The notes beneath the pieces are model-generated. The model ran no database searches. It saw only the letters and a program-made list of their open reading frames with translations, and was not told the DNA's origin. Position numbers and translations under genes: made by a program. From the NCBI GenBank assembly GCA_021200775.1, contig JAJQGB010000007.1, positions 1-64,000 on the forward strand: a stretch of DNA of 64,000 bases. Reading direction: 5' to 3'. Source of the stretch: Oscillospiraceae bacterium. GTDB lineage: Bacteria > Bacillota > Clostridia > Oscillospirales > Ruminococcaceae. Positions 14,947-22,879 of this stretch are shown here, piece by piece. Each line of letters begins with the position of its first letter. Position 1 is the stretch's first letter.

Positions 14947-14975
14947 TTGACAAACCCGTCAATATTGGGTATAAT
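14947..14975 (+). promoter_or_regulatory. Promoter of the type III toxin-antitoxin operon
   Basis: Perfect TTGACA (14947-14952), 17 bp, TATAAT (14970-14975), just upstream of the antitoxin RNA repeats. Confidence 0.85.
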
Positions 14976-14984
14976 ATAAATGAA

Positions 14985-15130
14985 CCCAGAGTTCAAATGT
15001 CTGTTGGTACTCGATATCCAACTGAAATAAGGTCGAGCGCAAATGTGTACCGGTACTCGATATCCCGGTATAAACAAGGTCGAGTTCAAATTTTTCGGCT
15101 GTTGGACTTTTCCGACAGCCTTTTGTTTTT
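14985..15130 (+). ncRNA. CptI/ToxI-type antitoxin RNA repeats with terminator
   Basis: Two full tandem units, 14989-15034 (46 bp) and 15035-15081 (47 bp), share GAG..CAAATGT, GGTACTCGATATCC and AAGGTC. A partial third unit begins at 15082 (GAGTTCAAA). The hairpin GGCTGTTGGA...TCCGACAGCC with TTTTGTTTTT (15097-15130) follows. Repeats, then attenuating terminator, then toxin gene is the diagnostic layout of type III systems. Units of this length and a copy number just above two match what is known of CptI. Each unit would be cut out by the toxin and fold into a pseudoknot that inhibits it. Confidence 0.85.
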
Positions 15131-15141
15131 CGGAGGTCAAA

Positions 15142-15654
15142 ATGGTTGAGAATCCAGTCGCCGGCGGCTTTTACTTCATATCCGACAAATTCTATTCCGA
15201 TTTCCCCGACCCGTATCTCATGCCGAACAAAGCTGATGAGGACGGACAGGCGCACAACCGCCCTTGTTACTACGCTTATCTTGACTCAAAAACCGGTCTT
15301 TACTGGGTTATTCCCATAAGCTCCAAAGTCGAAAAGTACCAGAAGATTGCGGAGCGCAAGGCAAAAAAGTACGGAAGATGCGACACGATTCTGTTCGGCA
15401 AGGTTCTGGGCAGGAAAAGTGCTTTTTTGATTCAGAATATGTTTCCCGTGACTGCGGAATATTTCGAGAGTCAATACATCAACCAGAAAGACGGCGTTCC
15501 GGTCAGGGTTGACGGCGCCTTTGAAAAGGAAATCAGGAAATCCACACAGCGAGTAATTGCACTTGTACATAATGGTCGGAGCGGGCTGGTGTTCCCGGAT
15601 GTTTTGGGGATTGAGAGGAAGCTGATGATGGCAAAAAATGTATATAATTCCTGA
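15142..15654 (+). CDS. Type III endoribonuclease toxin, CptN/ToxN/AbiQ family
   Basis: 170 residues, family length. Diagnostic segments: GFYFISDKFYSDFPDPYLMPN, KTGLYWVIPISSKVEKYQKI (with the conserved Ser of the active site), CDTILFGKV and FLIQNMFPVTAEYF. It cuts its own antitoxin transcript and cellular RNA, and such systems can act as phage defence. The ATG chosen follows CGGAGG right after the antitoxin terminator; the longer frame would run back through the antitoxin RNA. Orphan location between spo0A and the ribosomal protein block suggests acquisition. Confidence 0.88.
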   Translation: MVENPVAGGFYFISDKFYSDFPDPYLMPNKADEDGQAHNRPCYYAYLDSKTGLYWVIPISSKVEKYQKIAERKAKKYGRCDTILFGKVLGRKSAFLIQNMFPVTAEYFESQYINQKDGVPVRVDGAFEKEIRKSTQRVIALVHNGRSGLVFPDVLGIERKLMMAKNVYNS

Positions 15655-15757
15655 AATCCGCCTCAAATCTCTCCGGCAAAAAGCCTCAAATGTCTCCGGC
15701 ACTATTGTGGGCGGACAGTTAGAGAAGCTACCTGCATATCCATCCCCCACAAATAAA

Positions 15758-15788
15758 ACAAAAAAGCCGCCCGAGTGGACGGCTTTTT
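15758..15788 (-). terminator. Terminator of rplJ-rplL
   Basis: Minus-strand AGCCGTCC-ACTC-GGGCGGCT followed by TTTTTTG. Confidence 0.85.
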
Positions 15789-15809
15789 GCGGTTTGCAAA
15801 CAAGTAAAA

Positions 15810-16181
15810 TTACTTGATTTCGACGGTAGCGCCTGCTTCTTCGAGCTTAGCCTTGAGCTCGTCAGCTTCTGCCTTGGAAACGCCTTCCTTGACGTTCTTC
15901 GGAGCGCCTTCAACAAATTCCTTGGACTCCTTAAGACCGAGACCGAGGATTTCCTTGACAGCCTTGATGACGGGCATCTTAGCGTCGTTGAAGGAAGCCA
16001 AAACAACGGTGAATTCAGTCTGCTCAGCGGGAGCAGCGGCAGCAGCACCAGCAGCCGGAGCAGCAGCTACAGCAGCGGTAACACCGAATTCTTCCTGAAT
16101 TGCGTCAATGAGTTCCTTGAGTTCCAATACGGAAAGACCCTTGACGTCTTCTACAAACTTTAAAATTTTCTCTGAAGCCAT
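15810..16181 (-). CDS. rplL: Ribosomal protein L7/L12
   Basis: 123 residues: N-terminal dimerisation part ([14 protein letters not shown]), an Ala-rich hinge (about 40-55) and the C-terminal factor-binding domain ending GATVEIK. It forms the stalk that recruits translation GTPases. Start follows GGAGA. Last gene of the leftward block. Confidence 0.98.
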   Translation of the reverse strand: MASEKILKFVEDVKGLSVLELKELIDAIQEEFGVTAAVAAAPAAGAAAAAPAEQTEFTVVLASFNDAKMPVIKAVKEILGLGLKESKEFVEGAPKNVKEGVSKAEADELKAKLEEAGATVEIK

Positions 16182-16245
16182 TTTAGTAAATCTCCTTTAA
16201 ATGTAGTAATAATTAAGATTGTTTTCTGGGATGGTGAAGCCGGAC

Positions 16246-16752
16246 TTACGCCGCTTCTCCCTCCTGCTTGTCTGCGAGTGCCTGAAGTGTTGCGGCAAGC
16301 TTCTGCATGGGACCCTGCAAAGAGCCAACCAGCTGTGCCAGGAGTACTTCTCTCGAAGGAATCTTGGAAAGTGCCATAACTCCGTCAGCGTCGTAGATGT
16401 CTGAGTCGATGAATCCGGCTTTGAGCTTGAAGTTTTCGTGCTCTTCTGCGTACTTGCCGAGGATTCTTGCGGCGGCGGTTTCGTCGTCAGCGGAAACTGC
16501 GATTGCGGTTGTGCCGGAAAGGACGTCGGTAAGAGCGTCATAACCGGAATCCTGCATAGCGAATCTGAGAAGAGTGTTCTTCTCGACGGTGTACTTGATA
16601 CCGGCTTCACGAAGCTCTTTACGGAGCTTGGTGTCGTCTTCAACGGTGATACCGCTGTAGCTTACGAGTACGCCAGCCTTGGAGTTCTTCAGCATCTCGC
16701 TGATTTCAGCGACCTTAGCCTTCTTTGCGCTGAGAACATTAGCGTTGGGCAT
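16246..16752 (-). CDS. rplJ: Ribosomal protein L10
   Basis: 168 residues from the ATG (MPNANVLSAKK) that follows AGAGGTG. Typical segments are VLVSYSGITV, KYTVEKNTLLRFA and the C-terminal helix binding L12 dimers (LLAQLVGSLQGPMQKLAATLQAL). L10 with L12 usually binds its own leader to repress translation. Confidence 0.97.
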   Translation of the reverse strand: MPNANVLSAKKAKVAEISEMLKNSKAGVLVSYSGITVEDDTKLRKELREAGIKYTVEKNTLLRFAMQDSGYDALTDVLSGTTAIAVSADDETAAARILGKYAEEHENFKLKAGFIDSDIYDADGVMALSKIPSREVLLAQLVGSLQGPMQKLAATLQALADKQEGEAA

Positions 16753-16912
16753 TTGTTTCACCTCTTTATGAATTTAGTGGATGCCCCAATTTCTATAAGA
16801 AAAGTCCTCTTCCCGACAGGTCGGGAAAAGGACGTAGAATCATAAACTACTCTTTTCCTCGGCAGGAATTACATCTCAATCTGAGAAAACCGGCTGTCTT
16901 TAGAAACGAAGC
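16753..16912 (-). promoter_or_regulatory. L10 leader (5' UTR of rplJ-rplL)
   Basis: A leader of about 160 nt upstream of rplJ with a strong TTTTCCCGACC-TGTC-GGGAAGAGG hairpin and further pairing near AAAACC...GG. Position and length fit the ribosomal protein L10 leader family that binds L10-L12; the fold was not computed. Confidence 0.6.
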
Positions 16913-16918
16913 ATATTA

Positions 16919-16947
16919 TTTATACCATATCTCTTGACGGTTGTCAA
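16919..16947 (-). promoter_or_regulatory. Promoter of rplJ-rplL
   Basis: Minus-strand TTGACA (16942-16947), 17 bp, TATAAA (16919-16924). This gives rplJL a promoter separate from the rpmG-rplA genes. Confidence 0.75.
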
Positions 16948-16960
16948 GAGGTTTTGGTCG

Positions 16961-17118
16961 GAAACCCCTCAGTCAGAGTTGCGAAGCAACTCTCTTAGTT
17001 CAGCGAAGCTGAACTAATGCGCTCACCCTTTCAGGGGAGCCTTTGATTGAGGCAGTTACAGCCTCCCCTGAAAGGGGAGGGGGACCGCCGCACGAAGTGC
17101 GGTGGTGGAGGGGTTTCA
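16961..17118. repeat. Composite palindromic repeat R7 (two arms)
   Basis: Left arm ACCCCTCAGTC, hairpin AGAGTTGC-GAA-GCAACTCT, a second hairpin AGTTCAGC-GAA-GCTGAACT, then TCAGGGGAGCC. Right arm is the second flavour: CTCCCCTGAAAGGGGAG, GGGGACCGCCGC...GCGGTGGTGGAGGGG. It separates rplA from rplJ. Confidence 0.82.
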
Positions 17119-17814
17119 TCAAACCCCGTACTTAGCGGTATTGACCTTAACGCCGACACCCATAGTCGAAGAAACGACTACGCTCTTGAGGTACTGTCCT
17201 TTTGCGGCGGCGGGCTTTGCCTTTACTACTGCTTCGAGGAGGGTCTCGAAGTTCTCGGCGAGCTTTTCTTCACCGAAGGAAGCCTTGCCAATCGGGCAGT
17301 GGATGATGTTGGTCTTGTCGAGACGGTACTCAATCTTACCAGCCTTAGCTTCGGAAACTGCTCTTGCAACGTCCGGAGAAACGGTACCGGACTTCGGGTT
17401 CGGCATGAGTCCCTTAGGACCGAGAACCTTACCTAAGCGTCCTACAACGCCCATCATATCGGGAGAAGCGATTACGACGTCGAAGTCGAACCAGTTTTCC
17501 TTCATAATCTTGTCGACATACTCGATGCCGCCGACATAGTCAGCGCCTGCTGCCTTAGCGGCTTCGTACTTGTCCTCCTTGCAGAAGACGAGAGCTCTGA
17601 TGGTCTTGCCGGTTCCGTGAGGAAGGATGACAGCGCCTCTTACCTGCTGGTCTGCGTGACGGGAGTCAACGCCGAGGCGGATGTGTACTTCGATGGTCTC
17701 GTCAAACTTGGCTTTTGCGTTTGAGCTTGCAAGTGCAACAGCCTCATTGACGTCATATAATTTGGTTTTGTCTATATTCTTTAACGAATCGACGTATTTC
17801 TTTCCGTGTTTCAT
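17119..17814 (-). CDS. rplA: Ribosomal protein L1
   Basis: 231 residues, family length. Signature [31 protein letters not shown] is present, of which MPNPKSGTV is the core. L1 forms the stalk at the E site and can repress its own mRNA. It lies 82 bp after rplK. Confidence 0.98.
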   Translation of the reverse strand: MKHGKKYVDSLKNIDKTKLYDVNEAVALASSNAKAKFDETIEVHIRLGVDSRHADQQVRGAVILPHGTGKTIRALVFCKEDKYEAAKAAGADYVGGIEYVDKIMKENWFDFDVVIASPDMMGVVGRLGKVLGPKGLMPNPKSGTVSPDVARAVSEAKAGKIEYRLDKTNIIHCPIGKASFGEEKLAENFETLLEAVVKAKPAAAKGQYLKSVVVSSTMGVGVKVNTAKYGV

Positions 17815-17834
17815 GTTTTTTACTCCTTATCAAT

Positions 17835-17885
17835 ATTACATAGTGGTTTTGCGGAAAAGGATTGTTCCTCCCACTTTTTTTAGTT
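17835..17885 (-). promoter_or_regulatory. rplK-rplA spacer element with GTGGGAGG motif
   Basis: On the minus strand the spacer reads GTGGGAGGAAC ... CCGCAAAACCACTA, letting GTGG pair with CCAC and GGA with TCC. A related GTGGGAGAGTGG occurs before rplK (around 18437). Similar elements precede L11/L1 genes in Bacillota and may be an L1-binding site; this is an inference. Confidence 0.45.
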
Positions 17886-17896
17886 CGTTCAAACTT

Positions 17897-18322
17897 TTAG
17901 TCGGCGACTACTACGCCCATCGAACGGGCAGTACCAGCTATCATACTCATTGCGGCTTCGACGGAAGCGGCGTTGAGGTCGGGCATCTTCTGCTCGGCGA
18001 TTGCTCTTACCTGGTCACGCGTGATGGTTGCAACCTTAGTCTTGTTAGGTGTACCGGAAGCGGTTTCGATTCCGCAAGCCTTCTTGATAAGAACGGCTGC
18101 CGGCGGAGTCTTTGTGATGAATGTGAACGAACGGTCGGAGTAAACGGTGATGACAACCGGGATGATAAGACCCATGTCGTTCTTGGTTCTCTCGTTGAAG
18201 TCCTTGGTGAACGCCATGATGTTTACGCCGTGCTGACCGAGCGCAGGACCAACCGGCGGTGCAGGTGTTGCCTTGCCGGCGGGAATCTGAAGCTTGATAA
18301 TTCCTGTAACTTTCTGTGCCAT
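17897..18322 (-). CDS. rplK: Ribosomal protein L11
   Basis: 141 residues from the ATG (MAQKVTG) following [26 protein letters not shown] and the C-terminal RNA-binding region with GTARSMG are diagnostic. L11 forms part of the GTPase-associated centre. Confidence 0.98.
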   Translation of the reverse strand: MAQKVTGIIKLQIPAGKATPAPPVGPALGQHGVNIMAFTKDFNERTKNDMGLIIPVVITVYSDRSFTFITKTPPAAVLIKKACGIETASGTPNKTKVATITRDQVRAIAEQKMPDLNAASVEAAMSMIAGTARSMGVVVAD

Positions 18323-18456
18323 AATAATTTCCTCCAATTTTGTGGTGATAAACGGACGGTTTACAATAAGCATCGGCTTTGCCTGCAAATTGTTGCACAA
18401 ACACCGCCCATCTATTAGGCGAGTAGCATAACCACTCTCCCACTGAATTTTGTTTC

Positions 18457-19017
18457 TTAATCCTCGAGCTTTTTAATCTGCGAGATTGCGATGGTAGCCT
18501 CGGTTTCACGCCCGAACATCGAGACGGAAATAACTGCCGTCTGGTCGTCGATGTTGATAGACTGAACCGAACCGAGCCATCCGTTGAAGGGACCGCCTGT
18601 GACGGTGATGGTGTCGCCGACCTCGAAGCCGACCGACGCCTCGGAGACCTTTACGAAATCAACGCCCAAAGCCGCAACTTCCCTGTCGGAAAGCGGCACC
18701 GGTTTTGACCCGGGACCTACAAAGCCCGTGACTCCTCTGGTGTTTCTGACGATGTACCAAGTATCGTCCGTCATCACCATTTTGATAAGGACGTAGCTCG
18801 GGAAGAGCTTGTTGTCTTCCTTCTTGCGCTTTCTTCCGCCCTCTTCTTCTACGGGAGCTTCCGCCTCTTCGGTGGTTTCAAGCGGAATACGGACCTCCTG
18901 AATCATATCCTGGAGCCTGCGGTTCTCAACTACCTTTTCAATATTCTGTTTAACCTTGTTCTCATATCCGGAATAGGTGTGAGCAACATACCATTTCGCC
19001 TGAGCGTTATCTTCCAT
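18457..19017 (-). CDS. nusG: Transcription factor NusG
   Basis: 186 residues from the ATG ([19 protein letters not shown]) preceded by GAGGAG. The NGN domain is followed by a KOW motif ([19 protein letters not shown]). An acidic-basic insertion ([19 protein letters not shown]) sits in the NGN domain at about residues 50-70, a feature seen in some Clostridia. It lies directly after secE, as usual. Confidence 0.97.
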   Translation of the reverse strand: MEDNAQAKWYVAHTYSGYENKVKQNIEKVVENRRLQDMIQEVRIPLETTEEAEAPVEEEGGRKRKKEDNKLFPSYVLIKMVMTDDTWYIVRNTRGVTGFVGPGSKPVPLSDREVAALGVDFVKVSEASVGFEVGDTITVTGGPFNGWLGSVQSINIDDQTAVISVSMFGRETEATIAISQIKKLED

Positions 19018-19061
19018 CAGTGAATCTCCTCTGTCTGTTGCAAAGCATTTACTTTGCGTTA

Positions 19062-19301
19062 TCAGCCTGTGATGAGCTGTAAAAGAAGTCCGAATATCGA
19101 GTCGACTATGAACAGAGCCGCGCCGCTGATAATGCATACTCCAAGTACAACACCGGTGTTGTTCAAGACCTGCTTGCGGGAAGGCCATACGACCTTCTTA
19201 ATCTCTGAAACAAGGTCACGGAAGAACTTGACAACACGGTTCGGCTTCTTGACTTTTTTCTTAGCCTTCTTTTCGACTTTTACGTCTTTCTCGTCTGCCA
19301 T
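19062..19301 (-). CDS. secE: Protein translocase subunit SecE
   Basis: 79 residues: a Lys-rich N-terminus, the amphipathic segment VVKFFRDLVSEIKKVVWPSR and one transmembrane helix (about 50-75). The start follows AAGGAGG. Lies between rpmG and nusG. Confidence 0.96.
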   Translation of the reverse strand: MADEKDVKVEKKAKKKVKKPNRVVKFFRDLVSEIKKVVWPSRKQVLNNTGVVLGVCIISGAALFIVDSIFGLLLQLITG

Positions 19302-19313
19302 GCCGATTCCTCC

Positions 19314-19463
19314 TTACTTGGTTTCTCTGTGAAGAGTGTGCTTCCTGCAGTGCTTGCAATACTTGTTCATTTCAAGTCTGTCGGGATCGTTCTTCTTGTT
19401 TTTCTTTGTGGTGTAGTTCCTCTGCTTGCACTCGGTGCAGGCAAGAATTACATTGTTTCTCAT
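19314..19463 (-). CDS. rpmG: Ribosomal protein L33 (zinc-ribbon type)
   Basis: 49 residues, too short for many gene finders. It reads [19 protein letters not shown] then a Lys/Asn-rich stretch and [14 protein letters not shown]. Two CxxC pairs make this the zinc-binding form. Start follows AGGAGG. It is the first gene of the rpmG-secE-nusG-rplK-rplA series. Confidence 0.95.
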   Translation of the reverse strand: MRNNVILACTECKQRNYTTKKNKKNDPDRLEMNKYCKHCRKHTLHRETK

Positions 19464-19688
19464 TTTTCGGCACCTCCTGAAGAATTTTTCCTGCGGTTAT
19501 TATCAGTCCGGAACTCAGCAGGTCGCATATAAAATCGCACTGCTCCCATGCCGGCACCGCACCCCGCAAGTGTTTGCCTCCCTCTATTTGTTGCCGGAAA
19601 GCGACCAAAGACCGTCGCTTCCCCGCCTGCGAAGCCCCAGTACGCCAGAATTTTTGCGTACCAAAAAAAGACCCCGCAAAGAGGTAGA
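19464..19688 (-). promoter_or_regulatory. Structured 5' leader of rpmG-secE-nusG
   Basis: A leader of over 200 nt with several pairings on the minus strand: ACCTC-TTTGC-GGGGT followed at once by TTTTTTT (19663-19685), GTACGC...GCGTAC (19640-19661) and AAGCGAC...GTCGCTT. The first resembles an intrinsic terminator almost at the transcript start. No known riboswitch or tRNA was recognised. Confidence 0.45.
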
Positions 19689-19691
19689 ATC

Positions 19692-19720
19692 ATTGTAGCA
19701 TATTGGGATGGGGTTGTCAA
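19692..19720 (-). promoter_or_regulatory. Promoter of rpmG-secE-nusG-rplKA
   Basis: Minus-strand TTGACA (19715-19720), 17 bp, TACAAT (19692-19697). Divergent from the locus C toxin promoter 25 bp away. Confidence 0.8.
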
Positions 19721-19744
19721 GCGGTTTTTGAAAATAATTTTTTA

Positions 19745-19773
19745 TTGACACTTGTCGGGTTGTGTGGTATAAT
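19745..19773 (+). promoter_or_regulatory. Promoter of type I-like toxin, locus C
   Basis: Perfect TTGACA (19745-19750), 17 bp, TATAAT (19768-19773). Confidence 0.8.
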
Positions 19774-19843
19774 GTCATCTGATGAGAGGTGGTCGCTCTT
19801 ACCTGAAAAGGGGCGTGACTACAGTTCAGCTTTCGCTGAACTG

Positions 19844-19951
19844 ATGGAAATTGAAATTATTTCGGTAATTCTGGCAATCTTAGCTTTGCTAATGACAGCC
19901 TTTTCTATCGGTTACACCGTGGGGTCACACCTAAAGGCACACCGAAAATAG
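19844..19951 (+). CDS. Tiny hydrophobic peptide, type I toxin-like (locus C)
   Basis: 35 residues: MEIEII, hydrophobic VILAILALLMTAFSIGYTVG and a basic end SHLKAHRK. Closely related to locus B. The ATG directly follows the hairpin CAGTTCAGC-TTTC-GCTGAACTG, with AAAAGGGG just above the hairpin, so folding would bring the ribosome site near the start. In-frame codons upstream run through the promoter and are not considered real. Confidence 0.7.
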   Translation: MEIEIISVILAILALLMTAFSIGYTVGSHLKAHRK

Positions 19952-20056
19952 AATAAACCGCACCTGATTTTCTAATCGAGTGCGGTCATACATCCTTTAG
20001 CAAATTGTTATTGAGAGTGACCGTACCTGAATTAGCCCTTCAGGTACCCTCTCATC
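19945..20056 (-). ncRNA. Predicted antisense RNA (antitoxin), locus C
   Basis: Transcribed from the promoter at 20063-20091. It contains GTACCTGAA-GGGCTAA-TTCAGGTAC and GAGAGG/ACTCTC pairing. It terminates at CCGCAC...GTGCGG (19958-19985) with TTTATTCTATTTT that overlaps the peptide stop codon. Confidence 0.68.
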
Positions 20057-20062
20057 ACCTTT

Positions 20063-20091
20063 ATTATACATCATTCCTGCCGTTTTGTCAA
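20063..20091 (-). promoter_or_regulatory. Antisense RNA promoter, locus C
   Basis: Minus-strand TTGACA (20086-20091), 17 bp, TATAAT (20063-20068), with the -35 box inside the toxin terminator GCCGTTTTGTCAACGGC (20079-20095). Confidence 0.8.
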
Positions 20092-20139
20092 CGGCTATTT
20101 TTATTTTCCGAGGGATTTTCCTAAAATTTAAATTCCCTC

Positions 20140-20168
20140 TTGACAACCGCCACGCATTGGTATATAAT
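20140..20168 (+). promoter_or_regulatory. Promoter of the SRP operon
   Basis: Perfect TTGACA (20140-20145), 17 bp, TATAAT (20163-20168), upstream of ylxM. Confidence 0.85.
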
Positions 20169-20243
20169 AGTGGCTGTAAAGTTTTCGGGCTTTACCGTGG
20201 ACACAAGATTTAGTATTTATTTCGGAAAAGGACGGGTGATATT

Positions 20244-20597
20244 GTGGCTAAGGATTTGAAGTACTCGACGCTTCTCGACATCTACGGCGGTATGCTTACC
20301 GACAAACAGCGTGAGATGATGGATTATTACTACAACGACGACCTTTCACTGTCCGAAATCGCCGACAACTGCGGCATCTCCCGCCAGGGCGTCCGTGACG
20401 CCATCAAGCGTGGCGAGGATTCCTTAAACGAACTCGAAGAAAAAGTCGGCGTCACCCGAATGATGAAGGATTACGACGAAAAGCTCGCCTTCGTCACCAA
20501 TCAGTGCGACGAAATCATCCACGATTGCAAGACATACACCACAACGAAAAGTGTTATAGAGAAATTGGAACGAATCAAGAAAGCGATTGGAGAATAA
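20244..20597 (+). CDS. ylxM: YlxM-family SRP-associated HTH protein
   Basis: 117 residues with a sigma-70 region 4-like helix-turn-helix (LTDKQREMMDYYYNDDLSLSEIADNCGISRQGVRDAI). It belongs to UPF0122, which stimulates SRP GTPases in some Gram-positives. It starts with GTG after GGGTGA and its stop codon directly adjoins the ffh start. Confidence 0.93.
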   Translation: MAKDLKYSTLLDIYGGMLTDKQREMMDYYYNDDLSLSEIADNCGISRQGVRDAIKRGEDSLNELEEKVGVTRMMKDYDEKLAFVTNQCDEIIHDCKTYTTTKSVIEKLERIKKAIGE

Positions 20598-21959
20598 ATG
20601 GCATTTGAGGGACTGAGCGAGAAGCTCAATGGCGTGTTCAAACGCCTGAAGTCGCACGGGCGGCTTACCGAGGCGGACGTTAAGGTCGCCATGAAGGAAA
20701 TACGCATGGCTCTTCTGGAAGCCGATGTCAGCTACAAGGTCGTCAAGGACTTTGTCGCAAAGGTCTCCGAGAGATGCGTCGGTGCTGAGGTCTTGGAGAG
20801 TCTCACTCCCGCCCAGCAGGTTATAAAGATAGTCAACGAGGAGCTCATCGCCCTTATGGGTAGCTCCAATTCCAAAATAAACTTCCCGTCGAAGCCTCCG
20901 TGCATAATCATGATGTGCGGTCTTCAGGGCTCCGGCAAGACTACTCATGCGGCGAAGCTCGCAAAGTACTTCAAGGGCATGGAAAAGCGCCCGATTCTTG
21001 TTGCGTGCGACATCTACCGCCCTGCCGCTATCGAGCAGTTAAAGATTGTCGGCGAGCAGGCTGGAGTTCCGGTCTTTGAAGAGGGACAAATCGACCCAAG
21101 AAAGATTGTCAAGGATGCTCTTTCTCACGCCAGAGACCACGGCAACGACATTGTCATCATCGATACCGCAGGACGACTTCAGATTGACGAAGAGCTCATG
21201 GACGAGCTCGGAGATTTGAAGGAAATCGCACAGCCGAACGAGATTATTCTCGTCGTCGACGCAATGGTCGGTCAGGAAGCTGTCAACGTCGCAAAGGCGT
21301 TCGACGAAAAGCTCTCTATAGATAGTGTAATCCTAACGAAGCTCGATTCCGACACCCGTGGCGGTGCGGCGCTGTCAGTTCTTGCGGCGACCGGCAAGCC
21401 GATTAAGTTTGTAGGCACTGGCGAAAAGCTCGACGAGTTCGAGCCGTTCCACCCGGAAAGAATGGCGTCGAGAATCCTCGGCATGGGCGACGTGATGTCT
21501 TTGATTGAGAAAGCCCAGAACGCCGTCGATGAAAAAGAGGCGGAGAAGCTTGCCGACAAGATGTCGGAGGGCAAGTTCGACATGAACGACCTTTTAGACC
21601 AGATGCGGCAGATTGAGAAGATGGGAAGCCTTAAATCCATCATCCAGATGATGCCCGGCGGAAACAAGATTGACGAAAGCCAGATTGACGAGAAGCAGAT
21701 TCCGAGAACTGAAGCGATGATTCTCTCGATGACTCCCGAGGAGCGTGCCAAGCCCGCAATCATCAACCCGAAGCGCAAGCGCAGAATTGCCGCCGGAAGC
21801 GGCACAAGGGTTGAGGACGTGAACAGGCTCCTGAAGCAATACGACCAGATGAAAGACATGATGAAGAAATTTGGCTTCACCGGCTCCGGCAAAAACGGCA
21901 AAGGCAAACGCAAAAAGATGCCGAAGATTCCGCCGGAGATGAGGAATTTGATGAAGTAG
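20598..21959 (+). CDS. ffh: Signal recognition particle GTPase Ffh
   Basis: 453 residues: N domain, GTPase domain (G1 GLQGSGKTT, DTAGRLQ, TKLDSDTRGG) and a Met-rich M domain ending in a Gly/Lys tail (SGKNGKGKRKKMPK). Targets nascent membrane and secreted proteins to SecYEG. GGAG precedes the ATG. Confidence 0.97.
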   Translation: MAFEGLSEKLNGVFKRLKSHGRLTEADVKVAMKEIRMALLEADVSYKVVKDFVAKVSERCVGAEVLESLTPAQQVIKIVNEELIALMGSSNSKINFPSKPPCIIMMCGLQGSGKTTHAAKLAKYFKGMEKRPILVACDIYRPAAIEQLKIVGEQAGVPVFEEGQIDPRKIVKDALSHARDHGNDIVIIDTAGRLQIDEELMDELGDLKEIAQPNEIILVVDAMVGQEAVNVAKAFDEKLSIDSVILTKLDSDTRGGAALSVLAATGKPIKFVGTGEKLDEFEPFHPERMASRILGMGDVMSLIEKAQNAVDEKEAEKLADKMSEGKFDMNDLLDQMRQIEKMGSLKSIIQMMPGGNKIDESQIDEKQIPRTEAMILSMTPEERAKPAIINPKRKRRIAAGSGTRVEDVNRLLKQYDQMKDMMKKFGFTGSGKNGKGKRKKMPKIPPEMRNLMK

Positions 21960-22198
21960 TCGCCCTGCGGGCGACGCGACCCCTGCGGGGTCGCACCCTT
22001 CCACCACCGCCTTCGGCGGCGGTCCCCCTCCCCTTGACAGGGGAGGCTATAGTAGCCACAGGCAAGAGACTGCGAAAGGAGCAGTTATGGCTCCCCTGTC
22101 AAGGGGAGCTGTCAGCCACGAAGTGGCTGACTGAGAGGTGCCATTTCGCCGAAGGAGAAATGGCTCGACAAGGCGACTTCAGTCGCCGCAGTCGACAA
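21959..22198. repeat. Composite palindromic repeat R8 (complete, two arms)
   Basis: Begins at the ffh stop with GTCGCCC-TGC-GGGCGAC and GCGACCCC-TGC-GGGGTCGC. It mixes a second-flavour left arm (CCACCACCGCC-TTC-GGCGGCGGT) with a first-flavour right arm (AGCCAC-GAA-GTGGCT, CCATTTC...GAAATGG) and ends GTCGACAA. It separates ffh from rpsP. Confidence 0.88.
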
Positions 22199-22263
22199 CT
22201 CCCCACTAACCACCACCCATTACTAAATAAAAATACAAATACCAACCATGGAGGTGAAAATAT

Positions 22264-22506
22264 ATGGCAGTAAAAATCAGACTCAGAAGAATCGGCGCTA
22301 AGAAGGATCCTTTCTACAGGGTTGTTGTCGCTGATTCCAGATACCCGAGAGATGGTAGATTCATCGAAGAGCTCGGCTATTACGATCCCACTGTCGAGCC
22401 GTCCGTTCTCAAAGTTGACGGCGAGAAGGCTAAGAAGTGGATTGCTACCGGCGCTCAGCCTACCGATACCGTCAAGGCTCTCTTCAAGAAGAACGGTATC
22501 ATCTGA
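22264..22506 (+). CDS. rpsP: Ribosomal protein S16
   Basis: 80 residues: [21 protein letters not shown] is the family signature. GGAGG precedes the ATG. Followed by khpA, rimM and trmD as in most Bacillota. Confidence 0.98.
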   Translation: MAVKIRLRRIGAKKDPFYRVVVADSRYPRDGRFIEELGYYDPTVEPSVLKVDGEKAKKWIATGAQPTDTVKALFKKNGII

Positions 22507-22524
22507 ACTAACAGCGAATTTTGA

Positions 22525-22574
22525 CCGGCAAATCGGCGAACGGGGAGTTCACCCAACCTGTCCGCCGAAGCCGG
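22525..22574 (+). ncRNA. Strong intergenic hairpin between rpsP and khpA
   Basis: Nested pairing CCGGC/GCCGG, CGGCG/CGCCG and ACGGG/CCTGT around a 12-nt loop, without a T-run. It could be an mRNA processing or regulatory structure within the operon rather than a terminator. Confidence 0.5.
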
Positions 22575-22635
22575 AGACAGCGCTAACTACTCAAAAATCA
22601 ACAAAGGGTGAACAATGCTTGAAAAGGAGATTCAA

Positions 22636-22869
22636 ATGGAGTTACTGCTCAAAACTATCGCAGTTGAACTTGTCGAGGACAAGGACGCTGTAACGGTTAC
22701 CTGTGACGAGCCGAACGAGGACGGAATTGTCGTCTATCACCTTCATGTCGCTCAGGATGACATGGGTCGCATCATCGGCAAAAAAGGCAGAATTGCCAAG
22801 GCTATCCGCACTCTTATGCGTGCCGGTGCCGCCAAGGCAGACCAAAAAGTCATGGTGGAAATCGAATAA
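22636..22869 (+). CDS. khpA: KH-domain RNA-binding protein KhpA (YlqC)
   Basis: 77 residues, a single KH domain with the GxxG loop in MGRIIGKKGRIAKAIRTLMR. Partner of KhpB/Jag in RNA chaperoning and cell-wall control. The ATG chosen (MELLLKT) follows AAAAGGAG; an in-frame ATG seven codons earlier also has AAAGGGTGA, so the start is not certain. Confidence 0.92.
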   Translation: MELLLKTIAVELVEDKDAVTVTCDEPNEDGIVVYHLHVAQDDMGRIIGKKGRIAKAIRTLMRAGAAKADQKVMVEIE

Positions 22870-22879
22870 TACGCCGGGT

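Noticed and set aside
14989-15092. CRISPR-like or satellite repeat before the CptN gene
   Set aside because: Only two and a fraction units, followed by a terminator and a ToxN-family gene, which identifies it as a type III antitoxin.
18457-19188. Long nusG reading frame starting inside secE
   Set aside because: The first 57 codons overlap secE and the proper ATG has its own GAGGAG.
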